Source: JBAVEL01 sp049587715 (lineage in GTDB: Bacteria; Bacteroidota; Ignavibacteria; UBA10030; UBA6906). From it: 37,263 nt of DNA. A program made the translations under genes and the position numbers. The stretch spans positions 1 through 37,263 of the forward strand of contig JBAVEL010000140.1 in the NCBI GenBank assembly GCA_049587715.1, in the 5' to 3' direction. The notes beneath the pieces were generated by a model. It did no database searches and was not told the origin of the DNA. It was given only the letters and a program-made list of their open reading frames with translations. This document shows, piece after piece, positions 25,101 to 31,843 of this stretch. Position 1 is the first letter of the stretch, and the number at the start of each line of letters is the position of its first letter.

Positions 25101-26100
25101 TCCTTCTGTGGGCGTCCGCCGTCTCCCCCACGATGGGGCCGTCCCGCTGCTCGTCCCAGAACTCGAAATCAGAGCCGGTGATCCCCTTGTACTGATGGGT
25201 GACCCCGTGCATGATGATGGTGCCGCCGTTCCGGGTCATGTACTTCAGGGCGTCCACGATGTCGGGCTTCTGGGAGAGGGTGACCCGGAGTCCGGCGGAG
25301 GGATCCACGAAAACAGGAGACACACCGACAAGAAACGGCACGCCCTTCCGCGCGAGGAGGTCTGCAATGTCCCGCAGCCGGTCCGGGTTCTCCAGGGGAT
25401 TGATGTCCTCGATGCGGAGAATCGCACTCCGGGACTCCTCGTGCGGGATGCCCAGCACCTCGTGCAGGAGATCGGCGAACAGAAGGTACCGGTCCGTGGG
25501 GGTGGCCAGCGAAAAGGGGGGATCCGCCACATACCAAAAATCGCCCGAGCGGAGGATGTAGGGGGTGCGCTTCCCGGTCCGGGAAGAAACCGCACTCGCC
25601 AGCACCTCCACGCGCGCGGGGTCTCTCACCTCGACCAGGTGGATGTTGGGTTCCTCCCTGGTGAATGTGCGCCTGCCGGCGATCACGCGGTCGAACCCGC
25701 CGGTCGAATCCATGCGCAGCGCGAAGAAACCGAGACGCGATCGCACATCGGGACGGGAGGAAAAAGCCACGAACCCCGTATGGATCCAGAGCAACGGCGT
25801 GGCGGCGGAGGCCGCATCCTCCAGGAAGGACTCCGGCGGCCGGTTGGTGGAAGTGAAACCGATATAGAAAACGCGCCGGTAGTTCCGGATCATCCCGGCC
25901 CGGTAGTCGTTCGTGCCCAGGATGTCGGCCTCCAGGGAGAAATGCCCCAGGAGGTTGGCAAGCTGCCTGCCCTCTCCGACAGCCGGGCTGGAGGCCGCCG
26001 AGGAACCCTCCACCAGGATCAGGATGGAAGACTCCGCGGCGCGCGCACAACAGGCCGCCATGCCGAGAATCAGGATGGTCGATGGGAGAAACCTCTTCAT
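22171..26100 (-). CDS. Membrane-anchored polysaccharide deacetylase (DUF2334) fused to a glycoside-hydrolase-like domain
   Basis: A 1309-residue protein. Signal peptide 1-21; a Rossmann-like N-terminal part (about 24-210); DUF2334 polysaccharide-deacetylase-like domain (about 222-480) with RIEDINPLENPDRL (229-242), the metal-type HGVTHQY (H298, H302) and WETPHYAAS (352-360); linker/beta region; GATase-like or flavodoxin-like domain (about 580-765, GGCLITDTRND 652-662); TIM-barrel glycosidase-like domain (about 775-1050) with WDGVNIAELYFEAG (892-905), D893, E899 and E903 being acid candidates; beta-sandwich (about 1080-1265); and a C-terminal transmembrane helix (about 1277-1297) with basic tail, anchoring it in the inner membrane facing the periplasm. 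PgaB and PelA combine deacetylase and hydrolase too, but differ in order or size. The start ATG 26100 has no ribosome site. Domain calls are by motif and fold recollection. Confidence 0.85.
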   Translation of the reverse strand: MKRFLPSTILILGMAACCARAAESSILILVEGSSAASSPAVGEGRQLANLLGHFSLEADILGTNDYRAGMIRNYRRVFYIGFTSTNRPPESFLEDAASAATPLLWIHTGFVAFSSRPDVRSRLGFFALRMDSTGGFDRVIAGRRTFTREEPNIHLVEVRDPARVEVLASAVSSRTGKRTPYILRSGDFWYVADPPFSLATPTDRYLLFADLLHEVLGIPHEESRSAILRIEDINPLENPDRLRDIADLLARKGVPFLVGVSPVFVDPSAGLRVTLSQKPDIVDALKYMTRNGGTIIMHGVTHQYKGITGSDFEFWDEQRDGPIVGETADAHRRKIELGLREFMKNGLYPLLWETPHYAASSLLYAVVGEYFSTAMEQRLVIENSAYSQFFPYRIERDIYGQTIYPENLGYVPIDDAGRTDTAAASAILEGARSLLGVRDAVVGHFFHAFADLGELERIVDGIQGLGYTYRDVREDRNRAVLKDRVILSGTQSYGIELADQYLTETTWSRDGEIIGKTVSGARARGAVRRDVRLEPGRLYVAEPSEFRERERGWLERTVQKVQSLLAPEEPSPRAWEEARPLILWNHYARGAAFNDQASFAAAFAAVNIPVDTHFVGPPVRIDGHTIVVVPFGFVDSLRQEDYDLLGRYVQEGGCLITDTRNDLVEDLGFTFGSATLRVSSIQDELFPEERIVWRHPEAAVKFDTREESEVYASDQATGAPLAVFTRFGKGRILFFATRFDPLSHLGTTHYPFFLEYVRRAFGQGPAARRDDLEMFFDPGFRNNVTIEHLVGRWSEQGIRRIHVAAWHEYPRYTYDYDRLIRLAHGNGILVYAWLEPPQVTHKFWLEHPEWREKNHLGQDVRPSWRYPVAMTDPGCREAMIEHYMALLQRYPWDGVNIAELYFEAGRGFQDPHLWTPGHPSAVAEVERRFGFSIPSVFDERSGIYWGRNAAAREVLVGYRVETLEQIYRRLLDALGALRKATDGFEVIVTAMDAAGAPELREEIGVDMGSILKLQKEYGFRLCVQDPQKLWSTEPTRYALMGERYGRLLPRREDLMLDLNILAFRPPGEVTPFPTLIQTGTEAFHMIRSAAQGAPRVLTYAESSVNPQDMVFLPYAAVPDVAIRREGGELLVSSPRAFLMQTAPGVTAVAVDGVPVPSIRGNLFLVPAGERRITTSADPTLGFSDHGVQPRLLSATGNILHITYASRTVTFAYASQGRMLAMFDREPVSVLVDGVAVPFTPVEGAGGSAVFLPSGAHTAEIVAGDLVTYGVTMASLWSSRGIALFGLAASGLLVVLYVSRRVHRRRTATP

Positions 26101-26220
26101 AGGAGAAAAGCCGCCCTTTCCCAAGACGCGAAGGTGCCCGTAGCGGGAATGACCCCGCCCGGGTGATACAAGTAGGATGCACGGGAGGCGTCCGAGGGGT
26201 CCGACCCGCAGACATAAGCC

Positions 26221-26249
26221 AATATACGGAGGTTTGGCCCCGCTTCCCA
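26221..26249 (-). promoter_or_regulatory. Possible promoter for the deacetylase-GT2-barrel genes
   Basis: On the minus strand TGGGAA, 17 bases, TATATT (26221-26226). The -10 element is the same as at other promoters in this window, but the -35 matches only three of six positions, so an activator may be needed or the site may be chance. The start would be near 26214, with a leader of about 114 bases. Confidence 0.35.
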
Positions 26250-26256
26250 CTCCCCC

Positions 26257-26279
26257 CCTCGGGGGACGGAGGCCCGAGG
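26257..26279 (-). other. Strong inverted repeat between the AlgJ-like and deacetylase genes
   Basis: CCTCGGG, nine-base loop, CCCGAGG: a seven-pair GC-rich stem on either strand, 57 bases after the AlgJ-like stop and just upstream of the possible promoter. It has no T-run, so it is not a typical terminator. It could reduce readthrough from the acyltransferase pair or bind a regulator. The rest of the 235-base gap holds no gene. Confidence 0.45.
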
Positions 26280-26335
26280 CGGTTCCTCCCCGAAGATCGG
26301 CCAGATTGACAGATTTTCCTCCCGTGCTGCGGCGC

Positions 26336-27445
26336 TCACCGGGAGGTTTCTTTTCCTGAGGTCGGAGCCACACCCCGGCGGACCGTCCGGATCACCCGCA
26401 CCGCTTCGGCCAGAGCAAGTCCCGCCCCTCTGGCGTTCCAGTGCGTATCGGTCGGCAGGTAGACGGGATCCGGAGAGGCCCGGAACACCTCGTAGAGGGG
26501 TATCGTCCGCACTCCCTTCCTCTCCACGGCTCTGCAGAGCCGGGGGAGGAAGCGGTCATAGGCCTCGGGGGTGACGAACCTGTGGTACAGAGTGTACGAG
26601 CCGGGAACCGGCATGAACACCAGCTCGGCGTTGTACCGGGACCGCAGAACCGACCCCATCTCTCCGATCACACGCGCCACGGCGTCCACCAGGCTGTCGG
26701 GCTTCGGATAGGTGAAACTCGTCACGAGACCCGGTTCCGTTTCCTCCCGTTCGAACAGGAAGGGCGGGTCCAGGGAGTACACCGGGGTCTCCTCCGATAT
26801 CTGCCCGAGGGTCATGAAACGGAATGTATTCCAGAGTTCCACCAGGGGCCAGGTAAGGGCGCTGCTTGTGAGAAACACCTCATGGTTCCTGCCTGCGTCC
26901 GTGAACCAGCGGCGCCGCATGAGCGTCCACCCCGTCTCCGTCGACTCCCCGGCGGTTTCCTCGTATGCGGCCTCGGCGGTGTCGCGCCGGGCTCCGTATG
27001 TGGGTATCACATACCGTTCCACCCGCTCCAGGACGACAACCCTCGGTCGTCCCGGATCCAGGCGGTGCCTCGAGCAGAAATACACCGGGTCGAAGAACTC
27101 CATGGCGTATCCCGCATAGACGGGGCGCACCGGCCGGCCCAGGGCCTCCGAGAGCATGGCCGGAAAGGGCCGGTGGCCCCGGCAGGACTCCAGGAAGCTG
27201 TCGCCGATGATGATGACGGCCGCCGTGTCCGGGTCCACCACGGTCAGGTCCTCTTCCTCCGGCTGTGCTGCCGGAAGATCGGTCTTGAAGTGAAGCACCT
27301 TGGCGAAGCGGTACAGGTCTCCCCCGTCGTACATCCCTTCCGTCGCCGCCAGCATCAGGCCTTCGTTCTTTGTCACCACGAGGATTGCGGTCGCGATGAC
27401 GCCGGCCGTGTAGAAGAAGGCGAGAAGAAGACGATTCCCCGGCAT
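26336..27445 (-). CDS. SGNH/AlgJ-AlgX-like polysaccharide O-acetyltransferase
   Basis: A 369-residue protein with an N-terminal membrane anchor or signal (LLLAFFYTAGVIATAILVV, residues 6-24) and an SGNH-hydrolase-like periplasmic domain. GDS at 81-83 holds the nucleophile Ser83 (IIIGDSFLES); DTHWN at 333-337 provides Asp333 and His335, the pattern seen in AlgJ, AlgX and other partners of MBOAT acyltransferases. In that scheme an MBOAT protein passes acetyl groups across the inner membrane and the SGNH protein puts them on the polymer. It starts 3 bases after the MBOAT stop, which supports the pairing. The polymer modified would be the product of the neighbouring synthase; a role in acetylating another envelope glycan is an alternative. 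Confidence 0.88.
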   Translation of the reverse strand: MPGNRLLLAFFYTAGVIATAILVVTKNEGLMLAATEGMYDGGDLYRFAKVLHFKTDLPAAQPEEEDLTVVDPDTAAVIIIGDSFLESCRGHRPFPAMLSEALGRPVRPVYAGYAMEFFDPVYFCSRHRLDPGRPRVVVLERVERYVIPTYGARRDTAEAAYEETAGESTETGWTLMRRRWFTDAGRNHEVFLTSSALTWPLVELWNTFRFMTLGQISEETPVYSLDPPFLFEREETEPGLVTSFTYPKPDSLVDAVARVIGEMGSVLRSRYNAELVFMPVPGSYTLYHRFVTPEAYDRFLPRLCRAVERKGVRTIPLYEVFRASPDPVYLPTDTHWNARGAGLALAEAVRVIRTVRRGVAPTSGKETSR

Positions 27446-27448
27446 GGC

Positions 27449-28933
27449 TCAGAACTGGAAGTAGATGAAGTCCGTGGATGTGAACTTGCCGAACAGGAGA
27501 ATGCCGATGACCGCCCCGCCGTACAGCGCCCACCGGGTCCAGGCGGGCAGAAGGGCAATCCGCTGGATCATCGGCCTCCGCTCCCCGAGAACATGCACGA
27601 CCTCCAGAAGCGCCAGCGCAAGGAGCGCGACAAGAAGCTCCCCCCCTCCCAGGCCCGATTCCGGGAGGACCGGAACCAGGGAGCCATGCAGCAGATTGGC
27701 CAGCACGGACCAGACCCCCTCGAAAGAGCCGGCACGGAAGAAGATCCAGGAGAACGTCACAAGGTGGAACACCACCCCCACCCGGAGCGCGCGGTGGACC
27801 CGGGGGTGACGGTCCAGCCCCGCGGCGCGGACCGCCCTCCGGCGTACACCAGAGGTGAGTCTCGATGCGGTCAGGTACACTCCGTGCAGGGCCCCCCACA
27901 GGAGGAAGTTCCAGTTCGCACCGTGCCAGAGCCCGACGATGAGCGTCGTGACCATCGTCCCTGCGGCATAGCTCATCACGTCCTGCCGGACGCGCAGACC
28001 CCAGAGGGTCCGGTCCCCGAAACGGCGGCCCGCGGCGTACGCCACGGGCAGAAACAGGTAGTCCCGGAACCAGGTGGACAGCGACATATGCCAGCGCCGC
28101 CAGAACTCGCCGATCGATGCGGCATGGTAGGGACGGTCGAAGTTCTGCGTCAGGCGGATGCCCATGACCTTCGCCGCCCCGATGGCGATGTCCGAGTAGC
28201 CCGAGAAGTCGCAGTAGATCTGGAACGCGAAGAAATAGGTGGCCAGGATGAGGGGAAAGCCGGCGTGGCGCGACGGGTCCCCGTACGCTTCGTTCACGAA
28301 GAGGGCAAGGCGATCGGCGATGACCGCCTTCTTGAACAGCCCCCAGACCATCAGCTTGAGCCCGTCCGCGGCGCCCCGGGCGTCGAAGGTGCGCGGAACA
28401 TGAAGCTGGCGGAGGAGACCGTGCGGCCTCTCGATGGGCCCCGCCACCATCTGCGGATAGAACAGGACGTACTGGGCAAAGATCCCCAGGTGATGTTCCG
28501 CGGGATACCTTCCGCGGTACACCTCGATCGTGTAGCTCATGGACTGGAACGTATGGAAGGAGAGCCCGATCGGGAGGGCCAGCTCCAGATTCGCCACGTT
28601 GTACGGAAGTCCGGCAAGCTGGAACAACCCATGGAGGTTTGTGTTGACGAAATCGAAGTACTTGAAGATGCCGAGCATGCCCGCGTTCGCCAGGAGGCTC
28701 CCCGCGAACACCGCTTTCCTGGGCATTCCCTCCGTCCGCTCCAGCAGCAGCCCCGCCGAGTAATCCACCAGGATGAGGAAAACCAGGATCAGGATGTACT
28801 CGGGAATCAACACCATGTAGAAGTAGCAGCTTGCAACCAGCAGCATGGGCCAGCGGCCCCGATGGGGGAGGGCGTAGTATGCGGCTGTCACCGCGAAGAA
28901 AAAGACGAGGAACTGGAAGGAGTTGAAGAGCAC
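27449..28933 (-). CDS. MBOAT family O-acyltransferase (AlgI-like)
   Basis: A 494-residue multi-pass membrane protein of the MBOAT family. Several helices (for example FQFLVFFFAVTAAYY near the start and LILVFLILVDYSAGLL near 48-63) surround the conserved core: YVLFYPQMVAGPIERP (155-170), YCDFSGYSDIAIG, WRRWHMSLSTWFRDYLF (278-294) and GLWHGANWNF (334-343), where His337 is the expected catalytic His, followed by a second His at 350 (GALHGVYL). The family moves acyl groups from cytosolic acetyl-CoA across the membrane; with the AlgJ-like gene next to it, polysaccharide O-acetylation is the likely role. The start is the GTG at 28933; an in-frame ATG at 29002 would give an unusual Pro-rich extension. 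It lies 87 bases after aconitase, and I see no clear promoter in that gap. Confidence 0.93.
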   Translation of the reverse strand: MLFNSFQFLVFFFAVTAAYYALPHRGRWPMLLVASCYFYMVLIPEYILILVFLILVDYSAGLLLERTEGMPRKAVFAGSLLANAGMLGIFKYFDFVNTNLHGLFQLAGLPYNVANLELALPIGLSFHTFQSMSYTIEVYRGRYPAEHHLGIFAQYVLFYPQMVAGPIERPHGLLRQLHVPRTFDARGAADGLKLMVWGLFKKAVIADRLALFVNEAYGDPSRHAGFPLILATYFFAFQIYCDFSGYSDIAIGAAKVMGIRLTQNFDRPYHAASIGEFWRRWHMSLSTWFRDYLFLPVAYAAGRRFGDRTLWGLRVRQDVMSYAAGTMVTTLIVGLWHGANWNFLLWGALHGVYLTASRLTSGVRRRAVRAAGLDRHPRVHRALRVGVVFHLVTFSWIFFRAGSFEGVWSVLANLLHGSLVPVLPESGLGGGELLVALLALALLEVVHVLGERRPMIQRIALLPAWTRWALYGGAVIGILLFGKFTSTDFIYFQF

Positions 28934-29020
28934 GCGGTCAGTTCCGGACGGCCGGAGAGTCTCCGGCGGGAAACAGCCGGGAGCGGAAGGGAGCGGAAGC
29001 ATGCACGCCGGGCGCGCCTC

Positions 29021-31411
29021 CTACGGCTTCTCCCTGCCCCGGAGGGTCTTCGTGCGGGCGCCGCGCCGCACCGTACGGGTCCGGGGGGTCGAACGTCCCC
29101 GCCGACGGACCCGGGACCCGGCCCCGGAGCCCGCGCGGACCGGGCGGCGGGATTTCACCCCCGCGGCAATCAGGTTCAGGGCGCTCCCCGCCTTGAACCA
29201 CCCGATCTGGTTCTCGTTGTAGGAATGGAGCAGGGAGAGGGTCTCCACGGAGCCGTCCGCGTGGGTGAGCACCATGGTCAGGGGAACACCCGGTGCAAGC
29301 GAGGCCAGGCCCCGGATGGAGACCCGATCGTCCTCACGCACACGGTCGTAGTCGGCGGCATCGGCGAAGACAAGCGGGAGCATGCCCTGTTTCTTGAGGT
29401 TTGTCTCGTGGATACGCGCGAAGCTCCGGGCGATGATCGCCCTCCCCCCGAGCCAGCGCGGCTCCATGGCGGCGTGTTCCCGGCTGGATCCCTCCCCGTA
29501 GTTTTCATCGCCCACGGCCACCCATCCCAGGCCCCGCGACCTGTAGGCGCGGGCGATGGATGCGAAGTCGGAGACCTCGCCCGTCAGCATGTTCCTTCCC
29601 CGGCCCGCCTCGCCCGAGAACGCATTCACCGCCCCGCTGAACATGTTGTTGGAGATGTTGTCCAGATGCCCCCGGTACACCAGCCACTTCCCGGCGGGAG
29701 AGATGTGATCCGTCGTGCACTTCCCCGTCGCCTTGAGAAGCACCCGCAGATCCTCCAGGTCGGATCCTTCCCATCGGGGGAAGGGGGTGAGTGCCTGCAG
29801 CCGGTCGCTCCCGGGGGAAATCGCCACCTTCAGCCGGGAGCCGTCCCGCGCGGGGCCTCTGTAGCCCCGCTCGGCTGAGGCGAAGCCTTTGCGCGGGAGT
29901 TCTTCCCCCCAGGGGGGGCGGAGCCGGATTTCCCCCCCCCGCCCGTCGGGAAGGGCATCCGCAAGAGGGTTGAAGGTCAGCCGGCCGGCAAGCGCCAGCG
30001 CGGTCACGATCTCGGGGCTGGCCACGAACGCGTGTGTGTCGGGGTTGGCGTCGTTGCGACCGGCGAAGTTCCGGTTGAAGGAAGTCAGAATGGAGTTGCG
30101 GTCTCCCTTCTGTACGTCGTGGCGCCGCCACTGCCCGATGCAGGGGCCGCAGGCATTGGCCAGCACCACCGCCCCGATGCCCGTCAGGACCTTCAGGTGG
30201 CCGTCCCGTTCGATGGTGGCGCGGATCTGCTCGGAGCCCGGGGTCATGAGATATTCGCAGCGGGCGCGCAGGCCGGCGGCAAGGGCCTGGCGGGCCACGC
30301 TCGTCGCACGCTCAATGTCCTCATAGCTCGAGTTGGTGCAGCTCCCGATGAGAGCCGCCCGGATCTCCTCGGGCCATCCATGGGAGCGCACGGCGGCCGC
30401 GAACTCCGACAGGGACCAGGACCGGTCCGGAGAGAAGGGACCGTTGATCCGCGGGTCCAGCTCCGAGAGGTTGATCTCAATGACCCTGTCGTAGTATGTT
30501 TCCGGGTGCCGGAGCACCTCCGCATCGGGCATGAGATGATTCCGCGCCTTCTGTGCAAGGGACGCGATACGCTTTCTTCCCGTGGCCGCCAGAAAAACCC
30601 CCATCCGCGCATCATAGGGAAACACCGATGCGGTGGCCCCCACCTCGGCGCCCATGTTGCATATGGTCCCCTTGCCCGTGGCCGAGATCGTTGCGGCCCC
30701 TTCGCCGAAATACTCGAGGACCGCGCCCGTCCCCCCCCTCACGGTCAGGATGGCGGCCACCTTCAGGATGACATCCTTCGGAGAAGTCCAGCCGCTCAGG
30801 GAGCCGGCGAGATGGACGCCGATGATCCGGGGGAATTTCAGCTCCCAGCCCAGTCCGGCCATCACATCCACGGCGTCCGCGCCACCCACTCCCACCGCCA
30901 GCATGCCGAGCCCCCCCGCATTGGGGGTATGGGAATCCGTTCCAATCATCAGCCCGCCCGGAAAAGCGTAGTTCTCCAGCACAACCTGATGGATGATGCC
31001 GGCTCCCGGCCTCCAGAATCCGATCCCGTATTTCCTCGAGACCGTGGCAAGAAAATCAAAGACCTCCCGGTTCTCGACGCCCGCGCGATCCAGATCCGCC
31101 GAGGCTCCCGCCTCCGCCCGGATCAGATGATCGCAGTGCACGGTGCTCGGCACCGCCACCCGCGGAATGTCCGCGGACATGAACTGCAGAAGCGCCATCT
31201 GCGCCGTGGCATCCTGCATGGCGACGCGGTCCGGAACCAGGTCGACGTACTCCTGACCGCGCTCGGCCCACCCCCGGACCGGTTTCCGGAAGTGGGCGTA
31301 GAGGATCTTTTCGGTCAACGTGAGCGGCCGCCGGATTCTGTTGCGCGCCACCGCCACCCGCGCGGACGTGCGGGCATAGACGCGTTCGATCATCTCTCTG
31401 TCGAAGATCAT
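29021..31411 (-). CDS. Aconitate hydratase with basic C-terminal tail
   Basis: A 796-residue aconitase that converts citrate to isocitrate, using a 4Fe-4S cluster. Cluster ligands are C358 (GSCTNSSYED), C421 and C424 (NACGPCIGQW). Other landmarks are GTDSHTPNAGGLGMLAVGVG (158-177) and the swivelling domain with TTDHISPAGKW and SREHAAMEPRWLGG. The sequence style is that of the mitochondrial/FCB type, and the start MIFDREMIERVY at ATG 31411 fits related enzymes. The last 45 or so residues (after NLIAAGVKS) are an extra tail dominated by Arg, unlike normal family members, which end near the swivelling domain. It has its own promoter, divergent from clpS. Readthrough into the MBOAT gene downstream is possible. 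Gene symbol left blank because acnA and acnB naming differs by group. Confidence 0.95.
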   Translation of the reverse strand: MIFDREMIERVYARTSARVAVARNRIRRPLTLTEKILYAHFRKPVRGWAERGQEYVDLVPDRVAMQDATAQMALLQFMSADIPRVAVPSTVHCDHLIRAEAGASADLDRAGVENREVFDFLATVSRKYGIGFWRPGAGIIHQVVLENYAFPGGLMIGTDSHTPNAGGLGMLAVGVGGADAVDVMAGLGWELKFPRIIGVHLAGSLSGWTSPKDVILKVAAILTVRGGTGAVLEYFGEGAATISATGKGTICNMGAEVGATASVFPYDARMGVFLAATGRKRIASLAQKARNHLMPDAEVLRHPETYYDRVIEINLSELDPRINGPFSPDRSWSLSEFAAAVRSHGWPEEIRAALIGSCTNSSYEDIERATSVARQALAAGLRARCEYLMTPGSEQIRATIERDGHLKVLTGIGAVVLANACGPCIGQWRRHDVQKGDRNSILTSFNRNFAGRNDANPDTHAFVASPEIVTALALAGRLTFNPLADALPDGRGGEIRLRPPWGEELPRKGFASAERGYRGPARDGSRLKVAISPGSDRLQALTPFPRWEGSDLEDLRVLLKATGKCTTDHISPAGKWLVYRGHLDNISNNMFSGAVNAFSGEAGRGRNMLTGEVSDFASIARAYRSRGLGWVAVGDENYGEGSSREHAAMEPRWLGGRAIIARSFARIHETNLKKQGMLPLVFADAADYDRVREDDRVSIRGLASLAPGVPLTMVLTHADGSVETLSLLHSYNENQIGWFKAGSALNLIAAGVKSRRPVRAGSGAGSRVRRRGRSTPRTRTVRRGARTKTLRGREKP

Positions 31412-31451
31412 GCCGATCGTGCAGGAAGTGGAGGGGTCGGTGCCGGAGGGA

Positions 31452-31480
31452 AATATACGGAGCGCGCCCCTCGCCCGCAA
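31452..31480 (-). promoter_or_regulatory. Promoter of the aconitase gene
   Basis: On the minus strand TTGCGG (31475-31480), 17 bases, TATATT (31452-31457). Transcription would start near 31445, 34 bases before the ATG at 31411. It is back to back with the clpS promoter, with only 14 bases between the two -35 boxes. Confidence 0.65.
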
Positions 31481-31494
31481 GGAACGGGCCGGGT

Positions 31495-31523
31495 TTGCGG
31501 CGGAAGGGTTTTTTTGGTACTAT
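31495..31523 (+). promoter_or_regulatory. Promoter of clpS-alaS
   Basis: TTGCGG (31495-31500), 17 bases, TACTAT (31518-31523), with the start expected near 31530 and a leader of about 27 bases. The -35 sequence is identical to that of the divergent aconitase promoter. Confidence 0.6.
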
Positions 31524-31556
31524 TGATGCGGCCGCGGCGCAGCGGCCGGCCCGACC

Positions 31557-31835
31557 ATGCCGGAACACCCCCTCGAACAACCGGACAAGGACGACGACAT
31601 CGGCATCGAAGAGCCCGCCAAGGTGGTGCTCTTCAACGACGATGTGCACACCTTCGAGGAGGTCATCGCCCAGATCATGAAGGCCGTCCGGTGCACCCAG
31701 ACGAAGGCCGAGGGCCTCGCCTGGGAGGCCCACACGGCCGGACGGGCGGTGGTGTTCGGGGGCTCGATCATCCGCTGCGTGGAGGTCAGCGGCATCCTGG
31801 AGGAAATCAGGCTCATGACGCATATCGAGATGTGA
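31557..31835 (+). CDS. clpS: ATP-dependent Clp protease adaptor ClpS
   Basis: A 92-residue ClpS, the adaptor that brings N-end-rule substrates to a ClpA-type unfoldase. The core is intact: VVLFNDDVHTFEEVI (residues 23-37) with the Asn-Asp-Asp pair that holds the substrate amino group, followed by CTQTKAEGLAWEAHTAGRAV and the last strand with CVEVSGILEEI. The start at ATG 31557 lacks a Shine-Dalgarno. Its usual partner clpA is not in the window. The stop overlaps a possible GTG start of alaS, so the two are read together; this pairing is unusual. Confidence 0.95.
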   Translation: MPEHPLEQPDKDDDIGIEEPAKVVLFNDDVHTFEEVIAQIMKAVRCTQTKAEGLAWEAHTAGRAVVFGGSIIRCVEVSGILEEIRLMTHIEM

Positions 31836-31843
31836 TCGAACGC

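Noticed and set aside
28940..28975. CCGGAGA/TCTCCGG palindrome upstream of the MBOAT gene as a terminator of aconitase
   Set aside because: The loop is too small for the full stem and no T-run follows on the minus strand; may be chance in GC-rich DNA.
26441..29878. An open frame of over 1100 codons on the plus strand across the acyltransferase genes and aconitase
   Set aside because: It is antisense to three clearly recognised proteins and its product is rich in Arg, His and Pro with no family resemblance; GC-rich DNA keeps such frames open by chance.
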